Assembly: GCA_963920665.1 (NCBI GenBank)
Contig: OY987270.1
Location: 13,170,019-13,234,018 of the forward strand
Origin: Straminergon stramineum
Lineage: Eukaryota; Streptophyta; Bryopsida; Hypnales; Calliergonaceae
Reading direction: 5' to 3'
DNA length: 64,000 nucleotides
Position numbers and translations under genes: made by a program. Positions 10,333-22,816 of the stretch are shown here, one piece after another. Position 1 is the stretch's first letter. Each line of letters opens with the position of its first letter. Below the pieces are notes generated by a model. That model saw only the letters and a list, made by a program, of their open reading frames with translations, was not told the DNA's origin and did no database searches.

Positions 10333-13102
10333 CTAAGCATCTAACGCTACTGGAGTGAAGGAGCCTGTTCGTGCAATCACCGTCAAGATTAAGTTGCCCT
10401 CTCCGGTGCGTTCCACCATTCCGTCTGGCCTCTCCAGGCTGACATCCGCTCCGTACGTCGCGATCCAGCTCGGGAAGCAAAGATAAACTTCCGAAGCGAC
10501 GAGGACATCCCGATCACCAAGAGAATTCCGCCAAAACCAATGAACAGGCCAAAGCAAAGACCCGGGACGGACATGTGTGCTTCGATCCAAGAAAAACGGG
10601 CGCATTGCTTTGGAAGTGGCAGCCCACACAGGCCTTCGTTACCAGGCAAGAAATTCTCCGCTCTCCAGTGAGTGCCGAAGCCGTTCTCCTGCGGAATTTC
10701 GCCAGAGAGTCTGTTGCCTCCCAAGAAACAATTCTGGAGATTGCTCATCCGTGCCAGCATGCCGGGAACAGGACCAGTGAGCTCGTTCGAAGAGAAATCC
10801 AGCGACTCGAGGTTAGGAAAGCTTGAAAAATAATCAGGAATTCGCCCCTGGAACATGTTGCGAGAGAGATTAAGATCGCGCAGATATTCCAATTGGAGAA
10901 TGTCTTCAGGTATTCTCCCACTTAACCTGTTTGCTGCCAAATTGAGTGTCGCAGTCCACGAGAGTCCGTTTCCAGAGAACGTATGAATCTTACCTTTCCA
11001 ACTCATCTGCAGATTCACAGTAAACGCGCTCAACTTCAGGGAGTAAAACCTATCGAACAGTACAATAGTCTTGCTCTCTGTGTCAAGTACCGTCATGGTG
11101 ATATTGTCAATGAACCCTCTCATATTGCTCAAGTTGCTTGAAATCTTTCCGGTCAGGTTGTTGCTCGATAAATTGAGCCAACTCACGTTCTTAAGGTTCC
11201 ATATCCAATCTGGAATCGCACCTTCAATTAGGTTGGACTCAATATTGAGCACTCGCAGCTTCTGAAGGACCGGTGTGGAAGACGCCGGGAATTCTCCCGA
11301 CAATCTGTTCCAGCTGAGGTCGAGAACTACAAGTTTCTCACAGTTGATAAGAGTCTCAGGAAAGCTTCCGGTGAAGGCATTGTTGGCTGCTGTCAGTACT
11401 TCAAGGGATTGGAAACTAGTGAAGTTCAGACTATCAAGCCGTCCAGTCAATTGATTGTTGGATAACAGAATGCGAGTTAAGTTTGGACAATTATGAAGCT
11501 CTCTCGGGAGTTCGCCCTCGATATGGTTGTCATTGAGGTGAAGGTTGCGCAGGTTAGAGCATCGACTGAGGCTTGCAGGTATGATTCCGGTGAGATTGTT
11601 TCCGTCTAGCCAGATCCTCTCTAAGAGATGCAAGTTCCCTATATCCGCTGGAATGGCACCGCTGAGCCGATTGTTCTGTAAAAACAATGTGGTGAGGTTT
11701 GCACAATTGGAGAGCGAAGTAGGGATGCTGCCCGTGAGGTTATTGTTGTTGAGAACAAGCACTTCAATAGATTTCACAGTGCAAAGTGGAGGGATTTCAC
11801 CGCTGATGCTAGTGTTGGTGATGATGATAATTTGAAGATTAGGACTGCTGAAGAATTCTGCAGGTATGGATCCGTTGATGCCCTTGTTGTAGTCGAATAG
11901 AACTGCACCTAAGCTTGGACAGCTTGCAAGGGAAGCCGGGATAGGTCCTTCAAAACTGTTGTTACTCAAGTAGAGAAGTCGGAATTTTGGTAACCCCCCG
12001 AGCTCTTTAGGGATTCCTCCAGTCAAACTGTTATTCCAGAATTGCAGGCTTTCCAACTGCGGGCATTTGCCGAACTCCGGCGAGATAGTTCCTGTGAGTT
12101 TATTGTTTCCAAATACCAAATTCTTGAGACCGCTACAGTTCGCAGTAAGTGCAAGAGGGATCTCTCCTGAGAAACCGTTGTGCTCCCTTCGTAATTCTCG
12201 AGGAGATCCCACTGTTGACCTGGGTATGGTGGAAGAGTTCCATTGAAGAGGTTGTAAGAGAGATAGAGCTTGTGCATCTTGCTGCAATTTCCCAGCATCC
12301 CGATTCCCCCAGAGATTTTGTTGAAGCGAAGGTAAATTGAACTAAGCTCTTGCAGTTGCCCGAACGATTCTGGTAAAGTCCCGTTCATTTCATTGTCCTC
12401 AAAATCAAACATTGATAATCGACTGCAGTTGCCCAGCGATTTCGGAATCTCCCCTACGAGCTGATTCGTTCTGCCAACGAGTTCTCGGAGATTGACGCAG
12501 CTTCCAAGTTCCTCCGGGAGAGTGCCATTGATTTTGTTCTCCTTGAAATTCAGCGTTTCCAGTTGGTGAAGGCTACCCAGTGCGGCAGGCAGGAGTCCAC
12601 TGAGTTCGTTAAAAGTTAGAATTAGGGTTGTCAGATTCCTGCAGTCCCCGAGCTGAGAAGGAATGGAGCCTGTCAACGTGTTGTTGTAGAGCTCCAGATG
12701 TCGCAGAGACGAAAGCTTCCCAAAGGCAGATGGAATACCTCCTCGCAAGCCTGTTCCATGGAGGGTAAGATTTTCAAGGAAGCTCAGATTAGCCAAAGCC
12801 GAGCTCAAGGTCCCATTCAGTTCGATGTTGGTTATGTTCAGTGCGAGGACTCGCCGCGGCGTTTCGGTGTTGCACGTCACTCCCGTCCACTGGCAGAAGT
12901 CAGTTGTATTGCCCCATGTGCTTAGCGCCCCATTCTGTAAGTCCCCTTGAAGCGCATCTTGTTTGAATTGCACCAATGCAATCTTGTCAGATGGTCCGTC
13001 TGAAATGTCCTCCAGCAATTGCGTTTCTTCGTTAAGCCCTGCGCACACAATTGGAAAGCTAACAAGGAGGACAAATAAAATCGCAGCTAAGTGTGACTCC
13101 AT
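10333..13102 (-). pseudogene. LRR receptor-like kinase, frameshifted and lacking the kinase domain
   Basis: The protein starts at 13102 with a signal peptide (MESHLAAILFVLLVSFPIVCAG), then an LRRNT cap (DALQGDLQNG..WTGVTC) and about 24 leucine-rich repeats of the plant extracellular type (LxxNxLxGxIP), with many N-glycosylation sites. The frame breaks near 12190-12200: one frame reads ...QWDLLEN and the next resumes LRREHNGFSGEIP, as if a single T were missing from AATTA. The second frame continues through more repeats to a membrane segment (VPGLCFGLFIGFGGILLVIG). After it a second frame change near 10470-10530 gives VSLERPDG...LILTVIARTGSF, which resembles the juxtamembrane start of an LRR kinase, then a stop at about 10333. 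No kinase domain follows. Either a pseudogene, a truncated receptor-like protein, or assembly errors at two places. Confidence 0.8.
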
Positions 13103-14467
13103 TCCAAATACCTCAACTCTGTCTTCAAGGGGGGAAATCGGAGTGCCAACGCAGCTACATCCAGCTCATTCTTCTCAAAAGCAATGCATGTAGATCAATC
13201 AAAGTCGTAACTCACACGGATGTCCAAACTCGCCATGGCTACGATAGTTTTCAAGCAGCAAAATCAATCCAGAAGGAGCTCACAAGAAGACAGGATGGAA
13301 ATTGGATTTCTCTCAGTTGTTGATGTACAGTACTGTACTGTAAAGGAATTTATTTCTTCGCAAAACTCCACCACAACATCCTCACCTCTCTACCCGGAGC
13401 CTGCCCTCGGCAAAAATAGAGAAACGAAGAGCTGAGCAGGGAGACAGCATCAGACTGATCAGAGATTCACGGACACCAGGACAACCAAATCTCTTAGAAT
13501 GTAACTGAACGAAGGTGTGAACTCTGTCGGTAAGGAATGGATCACAATTATTTTACAACTTGTTCTGTATGTATTGCTCTTCTCAGCCGCTCATTGACTC
13601 AAAAAGCTTCAAGACTCTAGGGAGGACAAGTCAATGCAGAGGCTTGATCAACTGCTCGATCTCTTGATGGCCAGCCTTTTGCTCCACCCCACCCCACCCC
13701 GACCATTGACCATGCGTGCCTGATCTCACTAGTGTTAAAGAAATTATTCGACTGGACAAATTGGGTTGGTGTGAAACTGTGAATCATTGAGATCGATGCA
13801 GCAGCAAATTGGGTCGGTGTGTACCTAGGGAGGTACGTGTGTACTGTCTGCGTCTGAGAATCTGCTTGTAATCTACCGTACCGAGTGACTGTAGATGATC
13901 GGATTTGGACTCTGAGGCCTAACTAAAGCCGGTTTTGTTACTTTTGTTCATATCCAATTTTTAAAAATTACAGTCGTGGCAATTGAGATTTTAAATCTTG
14001 TGATTAAAAATGAGTGCATCAGCAATGACCAATGAACTGTGAGTCGATCTTATTGAAATCCAATCACGAATTGTCAGAGCAAGGATAGCAGAACACATTC
14101 AAGCCGGTTCTGTCTGGATTCAAGAAGCTCTACCTAGCTTGGAGTAGTAAGAGCGCGCTTGATTTTTTGAGCGATAATTCGTTCACAAAAGTCAGTTTGG
14201 AGGAAAATTTCGATAAGTGATTCTTTCTTTTGCATTGAATAAAATCTTTTCACGACTCCAGACAAAGTCATGACTGAATACAAAAATCCTAGAAGTCAGA
14301 GAGGGCATGTGAGTTTTTTCATGATAAAGTACTGACATACTCCAAAGCCCTTACTCTGACTTCTTGGAAGAAGACAGCCGTACTGAAGGTCAAATAGTTT
14401 AAATATGAGACAAGTAACTATACTACAAGACAAGTGTGCCTCAATCAATGATGGTGTGACAAGCAGT
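13103..14467. other. Intergenic, upstream of LRR pseudogene
   Basis: Contains the presumed promoter of the LRR gene. Short open frames (13093-13435) show no domain. Nothing else is supported. Confidence 0.5.
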
Positions 14468-14590
14468 GATCCCGGAACAGGTTCAGGGAAATTAGCCAAA
14501 TGTTCATTTTTGGAAGATTTTTGGAATTTAACACTGAGGGCATGAAGAAATTAAGTAGCAACCGAGTGAAATTTAGCCAGTTTGGGGATC
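14468..14590. repeat. GATCCC...GGGATC dispersed repeat, copy A
   Basis: A 123 bp segment starting GATCCCGG and ending TTGGGGATC has an inverted copy at 43154-43282, about 28.6 kb away. The two share long matched runs such as CAGGGAAATTAGCCAAATG and AAGAAATTAAGTAGCAACCG. The GATCCC ends are themselves a short inverted repeat, which suggests a small mobile element. Confidence 0.65.
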
Positions 14591-16440
14591 ATTGGTGACA
14601 AGTGTGGAAGATATTTCAAAATATCACTGACAAGAGGGTCGGATTAACTCCTATAGTACAAGATTGAGTGTGTTTTTCACAAAAGTATCTCAAACTGACT
14701 CTTTTTAGTGCATTGAACATTGTTGAAACATAACTTAAAAGCATTCTTCAAACTTCTAACCATATCTATCTATTCAAGACATCTCAAGGAATGTGTGGAA
14801 ATTTTTTTATCCCATTTGATCTTGTAGATTGCAAGATTGTGGTGTTTCAAGTTAGAAGAAAAGAAATTTGGGGCCAAGCCCAATTTACAATGTCATCATA
14901 GTTTGATTCAACTTTGTGGGGAATTCAAGGAAGCATTATTCGTCAACCTTGAAAATTAAGACTGCTTTGCCAATAGTTATCAATACCCTACAAAGCCTGC
15001 AGAATTTAACTCAACTTAATTTATGGAGAAGGTGGCATTATCCAACCTTGGGAATTGGTAACACTAGGTGGGTAATTATATAATTTACTTGCATGCCAAT
15101 TTCAAGGATAATAAAGGTGTCTAACAATCTAACATATCCAAAATCATCTTACACGAAGAGGATGTCCCCCAAAAGTAACTATAGGAGTAAGATTTCAATT
15201 TTTTTTTAAGAATTTCTTTTTGGAAAATCAAAAGCCCAATCATGGTCAACACAAAACTTTCCTTATCTAAATCAAATTAAAACTAAATCTAAATACTACT
15301 ATAAAAATCTCATGAATTTACACTAAAATTGTTCAAAAATTGCCATTTTTAGTGTATTGAGTGAAAATTGGGAGCAAAAGTCTTTTTTTTCATCTTCAAC
15401 TACACATTACTTATACAACTATGAGAATGTGTGGAAGATTGCAAGACATAAGTGTTCAAAGTTAAAGAAAAAAAATTCACAACTTGCTTGTCAACTAATT
15501 GCCCTCTCTATTAGCACAATGCCTAAGTTGCCCCTAAACTTTTGAGTCCAATAACGTTTGATTTAGGCATCTGATTGGAATAGAAGATGTATTTGACAAA
15601 GCTCATACAAATGCACATCTTTGGTAAAAGAAAATTCACTTTCATTGGTTCAAAAATGACTTGGAATAAACCAACCCTACCGAAGCCTTTGAAAACCTGC
15701 ACGGGAACTTACTGTCCTTTCGGGGGTGCAAGACGTTTGAACATATAGATACAGTGACAATCCTCTTCTAAGAAGAAGACCTAAAATGAAGAATCAACCT
15801 CTGTTTCTAGGTCCAAAAGTCCATGAGATTTTGGTAGTTGGACTATCCCAACCAGTGGTTCACCATTATGACCTTTGCACAAAAGTTATTCTTCATCTTC
15901 TTAATAATTTTCTTCACTTGCAAAGGCTCTCCAGTACAGTCCAGTGTAAAGGTGTTCCAACTTCCAAGTGGGGGAGCGATTTTTTTTTTATAATGCGTCA
16001 GTCGGTAACTTAAGATATTTGAGACCAATCTGAGTCAATTCCAGTGGAAAATAAAGTCTCCGCCATTTACTTTTCGCCAGTGCCTCAGTTTGGAGGTTTC
16101 CAAGGAGCCAGGCATAGTCTGATCATCATTCTGGTGACTGTACGTTTTTCAGCTCCTCTTCACCCACTTTCAATTCAGTCATGTACTGTTACGAGCTTAC
16201 TGTCACTCGGATTGTGCTAATTGTGTGGCACTCTTTAACCAAAGCCACAGTCATTTGTAAACTTTTCAAACTGATGTAAGTTATACAGTAGGTGTTGGCT
16301 GAAACTTTAATCTGTTGCACTAACTTAATTTTTTTTTAAATTAAAAAATTATGGTGCAAGTGCTCGTTTTTGCAAGTGCCACCAATTTTGACCGAAACTA
16401 AATGGTGGGTATGACGGCTGACTCACATGAGGTGTAGATA
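14591..16440. other. AT-rich intergenic DNA
   Basis: No gene, long open frame or strong repeat was recognised. Some stretches near 15780-16020 open short frames without domain content. Confidence 0.5.
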
Positions 16441-16610
16441 GAAGCATTGCCACATTTCCACAATTTTCTGGGTGCAGCTTCAAACCCACTCATTGGCAGG
16501 AATTTGAAGGAAGAAAATGACATCATTGAGCCAGAAATTGATAGCCTAGCTTACCATGACAATTTCCTCAGTGAAAGCAAAGCAATAAAAGAGAAGAGCA
16601 TTTCTCTGAT

Positions 16611-16775
16611 ATGGCTGACCAGGAGAAGACGAGCATTTCTCTTCCAGCTGCTGCAGGAGCAAGCAGTATCAATGAATGTTGGGTCACAATTTGTGGTGGA
16701 GTTCAAAACACCAAGACTAAGTTTTTCTCTGCTGGACAGAACTTACTGCCCGGGGATGGAATCAAAGCACTTCAG
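16611..16775 (+). other. Isolated possible exon, unidentified
   Basis: A frame starting MADQEKTSISLPAAAGASS and reading through CWVTICGGVQNTKTKFF to GDGIKALQ ends at a usable donor (CAG|GTTTGC). Its composition is more protein-like than its surroundings. No downstream exon could be linked to it and no family is recognised. It may be a relict exon or chance. Confidence 0.25.
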
Positions 16776-16909
16776 GTTTGCCTGGTAATACTGTATGCAC
16801 AGAATACCAATTTTCATCCAATTTTGCAGCACATTGCCCTCAAACTTAATATTTGCCACTACACCATTGAATCACCGTTTCCAAGGAATTTTTTTTTAAC
16901 AACTTGAAA

Positions 16910-18936
16910 CACATTTCCAGGACATAAAATTCAATGATTTTCAATAACAATTGCAACAAACATGACAAATATCAAATTATAACTATATTGGATGAAGATT
17001 GTACTGTACAACAAAGTATCAAGTCATGGTTGTGTGTTGTGAGCAGCATTTTATTCCCAGCACTGTTTTGGAAAGAAGAGAGTTTTGTTGAGTCTTTTGA
17101 TTCTATTAGTGGTGTATGAACTTGTTCAAGCTCCAACTTCAACCCCGTAAGTGTGTGATACTGGGCACACTAAGTGTCTGATGGATGACAAAGAATCCTT
17201 CTATAATGACTTTTGAGATTACTGTAGAAATGAAGGATGCATCTATTGATCCATGAATTGAATCATTCTTGACAAAGTACCTTGGTGTTAGGTCTCATAT
17301 GTTCAAGGCTTTAGATTATGGATTTTTAGGCCATGATCTTTTTAGATTATGGCTTCCAAAGTCGGGGAACCAAGGAACAACTATATGGTACATGGTAAAT
17401 CCAAGAAGAATATATTGCATATAAATGATGATTAATAAGAAACTTGTTTTTATAGGAAAATTATATATTTTCACATGGTGCTCTTGAACATGATTGTATT
17501 GTTTTATTTTTGGAAAAAACATCTTTGGAATTAAGCTTAAGATGTTACACTTTCAAAACAAGAATTTGATTTCATGACCCTAAAGTAGATTGTAGTAGAA
17601 ATGTCATCTTGCTTATGAGTCAATTAGACTTCAAGCTTTGCAATCATAAAGAATCTTATCATTCCAACTAAACTTCATAAATTTATGTATCATTGAATTT
17701 ATTCATTTAAAATGGTTCACATAATAGAGTTATCTTAAAAGTAACATTGTATTTGTTCACCTTAATATATTTTCATTTCACATTTAGAAGTGTCTTTGAA
17801 TCCCAATTCTACCCTTGAACAATAGATATGGACACCAACAATCATTGGAATTAGACACAAAGGTCGAAAGATGATAATCAATGAGTACCTTGCTACAATG
17901 GAACTTGTCTTAGTATAAGATGTTTGGGACTAGCAATTAGGTATGTACATAGAGAAGATATGCATTTAGAGAGGCTAACCCTTGAACACCAAGTTGGTGA
18001 CCATAGAAATCAACCATTTTGGAACTGTGTGATATCATCTACACAAAATAGTGAAATTAAATTGCCCTACACTAATTTCTCAACACTTGACACTATTTAA
18101 ATATTTTCAGTTATTGTAAAAGAATGCACTACTTTTGAATTAGGTATTGTTGTAATTCAGACTTATGAATCTCCATGTGTACAAATAAAAATATTTTTAG
18201 AAATATTTGTTGACTTTGATGGCTTATAAAATAACTTTCTTGTTGTAAGGCAACCTAATTGCAAAGGCAACCTAAGTTCACTATTCTAAGTACTTTAAAA
18301 AAATAAAAAATACTCATTAATAGTCAAACTATTGTAGAAGATCTTTCCTTTCCACCCCTAATTCATAGGATGAATAGTTGCACCTCCATCCTATACAAGA
18401 GAATTCCTTATCATTCATCAAACAAAGCAACCACCACATCATTTAAGGGTTAAGTCCATTGGAGTACTTAGTTTGGAGTATTGTTGTAGGACCAACTCAC
18501 TTGAAATTGGGCACACCTAAAGTTTGCATACTTGATAGTGACAGTTATGCAAAAAGAGAGGATGCACTAAGATGATTTCTACTATACATCCTGTGGGATT
18601 TTTCCAATTTAGGAAGTGAATACTGCTGGTAATTCAATGGAGTGAACCCTACCCTAATGCTTCACCATTAGCACAAGCACCAACCCAATTAAATCAATTT
18701 TGGGAACTCCCGAACAAGGGATACGAAGGTTGCGCAATTGAAACATCTGCAAGATTCAAACTTGGTCTTCAAAGGTGCAACTTAGAGGTCTTCTACTAGT
18801 ATCACCTTCAGTACAGAGGTCATAAAATTACAAGTTAGCCTTATCAACAATAAATTTACTGAGCAATTCAAGATTCTTTCGACAAAGCGCTCCACTTGTA
18901 AAGCCCTTCACAACCCAGGGCATCAGAACCACGTTT
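16910..18936. other. AT-rich intergenic DNA
   Basis: No gene is supported. Low-complexity AT-rich sequence with stop codons in all frames. Confidence 0.5.
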
Positions 18937-19068
18937 TAAATGGGAAGTTCAAAACCCAGTTCTGACCCCTGACAAGCCAAGCATGTGGCAAATGAAAGAT
19001 TCTCAAAATTCTGGATTACCTCAAAATCCAGTCGCCAAGGTCAAAACGGGATTTTGAACTTCCCATTT
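18937..19068. repeat. Short foldback element
   Basis: Left arm 18937-18967 (AAATGGGAAGTTCAAAACCC...) and right arm 19039-19068 are near-perfect inverted copies of about 30 bp, separated by about 70 bp. It resembles a small MITE core. It lies about 390 bp from the 3' end of the Nudix gene. Confidence 0.6.
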
Positions 19069-19460
19069 ATCCTGACTCTGGCCCCCCCTGTTAATTCAAG
19101 GCCACTTTGCTTTCAAGACATTCAATGCCGTATGCCAATGTAAACGTCCACTTGAGATCAAATGCTAGTTTATTTGCAGACAAATGTTAAGCTGACAGGT
19201 GGCAGTTCTGCATCATGCCCATGACAAGGAACGATTGCTCGTAACACCATCGGGAATAAACTAACTACGCCACAAGGGCCTAGCTATGAGAGCTACCCTT
19301 CAACGCAGAATTCATGACTACGTAGCCACAGAAACTCTCAGAAGAAACTCATCAAACAACTTAGTTCCAAATTTTGCGGAAGAGCTTCCAATGAAGATCA
19401 CAAAATGCATGAATTGGAGCACATAACTAGACATCGACACATGATACAGCGATAGCCTTT

Positions 19461-22400
19461 CTATAGGTGTGAGAGATCAGGTGCATTTGGGGGAGCAGGG
19501 AGGAGATTTAACCGAAGTGCCGTTTCATAAAGGGCAATGGCGGCCAAGACTTTAGAGTCCGGGGAAATGCGCCAAAGTGTGTTGTACGGTACTACGTGCA
19601 CTTTGATAAGCTCCCCATGGTCCCTCAGGCCAGTTTCTTGTCCTTGTAATGAATCAATCACCTGATTACACATTCAAAATGACAAGTCAGGATAGATGAT
19701 GAAATTCACGAGTACATTTGTTTAATGATCATCAAGGAGTACCGCAATGCCAAACAACTATCAGATTGTACCAGTTAGTCCACTTCTTTCAATTAAAGGG
19801 TCATCATATTTTAATGGTTCCCATGATATACTCCAGGAAGAGGACCAAACTTGCTCCCATTCTTGATACCTAAACTACTGTAGTAGTAAGCTCTTGCTGA
19901 TTCCAACAAGAGCTGATACACTATCACAAAACAGAGTAAACTAATACTCGCATGGAATACAGCATAGCACTAAAACCCACCTCTTTCTTGACATGGCTTC
20001 TGTGCAGGAACAGCGTGATTTCTTCATCGCTGCCACCCTGCTCCACACCACAAGCGTACATGGTAATTATTAACTGTCAGCAGTAAATACAATCATGAGG
20101 TGCCCTCAAGTGGATTGTCCATTGAATCACGACATTCGCCTATAATCCATTTCACGAACAAGTCAGAGTAAATTCATGTTGAGGATTTTAGCTCGAACTC
20201 CCTCATGATGAGATGTATAGAACAGCAAGAATTGGAACTTCTTAAAAGACTCCCCTAATAGATTCACAAAGTTACTAATAGTAAGTTAATGGTAATATAA
20301 TACACCGTAAATTCTACATCAAGATTAAGATAATGTTAATTTGATTTCAATTTAATGTTGAAAATAAATATTAACTTAATAGTTTCCAATGTAATATCAA
20401 GTTTCTGTTGAGCATGTGTTAACTTAATAGTCCCCAATGTAACATCAAGTAAATGCTAATGACGCTAACATCACGATAACAGTAAGTCGCCATTTGCATA
20501 ACGCTAACATGAATTTTACTAAAACTCAACATAAGGACTACATAAATCTAATGCCTACTTATGAACATCAAGAACTTTGACAATCTAATGGAGAAGGTAT
20601 TTTGTGAGAGGCTATCTTCTGCACGTGCGCTCTGGTGTCAGGGGTGCACTAGGATCTGCAGAGTTGTGATTGGCCCATGGACATTGGCAGGCCTACACAT
20701 CTCCAATGCATAGGGTAGAATATGCTCTGCTTACCCGCGCAGAGCATATCCACAACTGCAACCCCCTTTGTATTGAAGAATTTACACGAAATTTCTCCTC
20801 AAGTAGATCAGTACTTACACCCAACAATACTGTATGAACACAATTGTTTCTAGCACGTACACAGTGGACTCATAAGAGCTACAGGAAGTACCAAACCAGA
20901 AATAAACATCAACCATCATAATACAACAGCAAGAAACTAGATACTTACAGGTGACGGAAACATCTTTCGGCCTGTTGACTCATCCAAAAGAGCAGTGAGG
21001 TCGACCAAATCTGAAGTCATTATATGGATACCAGTTTCTTCCTTCACCTGTCAATTCATTTCTGCCAAGATTAAATCGATTCTAATTTACTTGAGAACTG
21101 CAACCCCAAAATCAGCGCACCAATAACAACAATAGTATCCACTGTTCAACCCAACCATTCAGTTCATTTGAATTCAAGCATTCGTATGTAGTCTGATGAC
21201 GACGATAGATGAGTACCTCGCGAGCGGCAGTTCCAACAAAGTCACCAGCATCGTCATCTAGCATACCAGCAGGAAGTTCCATGATCGTTCTCCCCACAGG
21301 GACGCGAGCCTGCACATAAATTTGGAGTTCTTCATACTCTAGTCTTATCTTATTTCGAAACTCCAAGAAATAATCCTGGATTCTATACCTAGTGTGTACG
21401 TAAGTGCGTCTGCGTGAAAGGAACAGTCTATGTGGTGAAGAAGAACCTCGTCGTACCTGTTCAGTGAGAACTGCATACTTGTCTCCGTCGCATTCCAACA
21501 ATATCAAGATCCCTACAGCACCGCCGCGTGCAAACACTATGCCTGGTAGCTGAAAACATAAGAAATCTGGGATTCAGAAAGAAGTTGAGTAAAAATGCGT
21601 ATCCTGCTTTAACCCTAAGGACCAAGAAGTAACAGTCGACAAACTCCTATGGTTTATCGCTTCTTTGATAAAATTCATTAAACCCTAAGTTCCCAAAAGG
21701 CTACTCCCATATCTATAGAACTTGGAATCAATCATTAAGGAAGTTTCAATGAAGGTAACAAAATGCATCAGTAGAAAGAAGAAATCACGTCCTGCATTAT
21801 TTCATATTTTAAGGATAGAAATATAGTTTGATAGTTTGTATTATCTACTAAGAGCTACCGAAGTGGACTTTCTTCTTTCTGTTTAAGCTTGGGACGTAGG
21901 GGAGCTGGGTACCATTAGCACGACCATGTTTGCACACTTTGATGGAAACTGAAAATTGTAAAGACATCCAGTAAAACTTTTGATTCAAACCTTCGCACCG
22001 GTTTCGTTGTCGACAACCTCTGCCTTGAACTTTACAAAGCCAACTCGACGCCCAAAAAAGTCCACAGACTGGATTCCAAAAGCCCGCCTCATTGGTGTTA
22101 GATGAAAGGACAAATTTTGTAACAGGCCAAAGACAAAGAGCAACAGAAAATGAGCATATAAAGAGGGAAAGCATGAGAAACTGCGAGTTCAAAACCTAGA
22201 ATGCATCAAGGGATCGGCTTTTCTATCAACACCTGATTATAAATATGTAACTCCTAAAAAACATTAAAAAATGGGTTGATGTAGTTCTGACCTGGATAAG
22301 GATGCGGTTGAGAGAACAACGAGCTCCCCCACTACCTCCCAAAGATAGAATGCCGGATGATTCCTTCATGTTGTCCAGCCACCGTTGGAAAGGCACTGAT

Positions 22401-22741
22401 TCTATCGCTTGCCTGCATAAATGTTTGAGCGGATTAACAATCCGATTTCAACACGAACCGAGTTTAGTGGACACCTCCAGTCATACTTGAAATAGTATAA
22501 ATACAATCTTCAATCGTAAGTTGAAAAATTAAAACTGAAATGCAATACCACTTCACATCTCTGCTGCAGTGTGGAAAAGCAAGACAGGCAACACATCAAT
22601 AATGAAGCATACAGGAGCAGTAATGCACCTGATATCAGTGTCCGAAACTCCAGAAACTCCCACTACTTCCACGTCCTTCCCCGCAACGTTGATTTGCACA
22701 TGTCCACTAGCATCGGTCTCTGACACTCCCTTGTGAGCCAT
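19461..22741 (-). CDS. Nudix hydrolase, plant ADP-sugar diphosphatase type
   Basis: Eight exons (minus): 22741-22629, 22412-22292, 22068-21991, 21549-21457, 21309-21217, 21047-20949, 20037-19981, 19661-19461. They join in frame to 284 residues from the ATG at 22741. The Nudix box spans GMLDDDAGDFVGTAAREVKEETGI (about residues 147-170), with the metal-binding REVKEE core intact. Flanking motifs VDFFGRRVGFVKFKAEV, GIVFARGGAVGILILLE, MFPSPGGSDEEITLFLHR and VVPYNTLWRISPDSKVLAAIALYE match the plant NUDT14-type ADP-sugar diphosphatases, which split ADP-glucose/ADP-ribose to AMP and sugar phosphate. The frame is open upstream to at least 22816 (GTG), so a longer N-terminus or transit peptide from another exon is possible. 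Intron 6 carries a MITE (20244-20605). Confidence 0.88.
20244..20605. mobile_element. MITE-like element in Nudix intron 6 (AAAGATAC family)
   Basis: Left end AAAAGACTCCCCTAATAG and right end (read inward) AAAATACCTTCTCCATTAG are imperfect inverted repeats of about 35 bp. Internally there are two tandem units of about 55 bp containing TTAACTTAATAG...CCAATGTAA.ATCAAGT. A related 564 bp copy lies in an intron of the DTW-domain gene (46105-46668). It is confined to the intron, so it should not alter the protein. Confidence 0.6.
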
Positions 22742-22816
22742 GCTTGTGAAAACTGCCCGCGAACCAGAAAAAGCTTGACGACTACTCCGAGAAATGCTGA
22801 TCGATGCCGACGTCAC

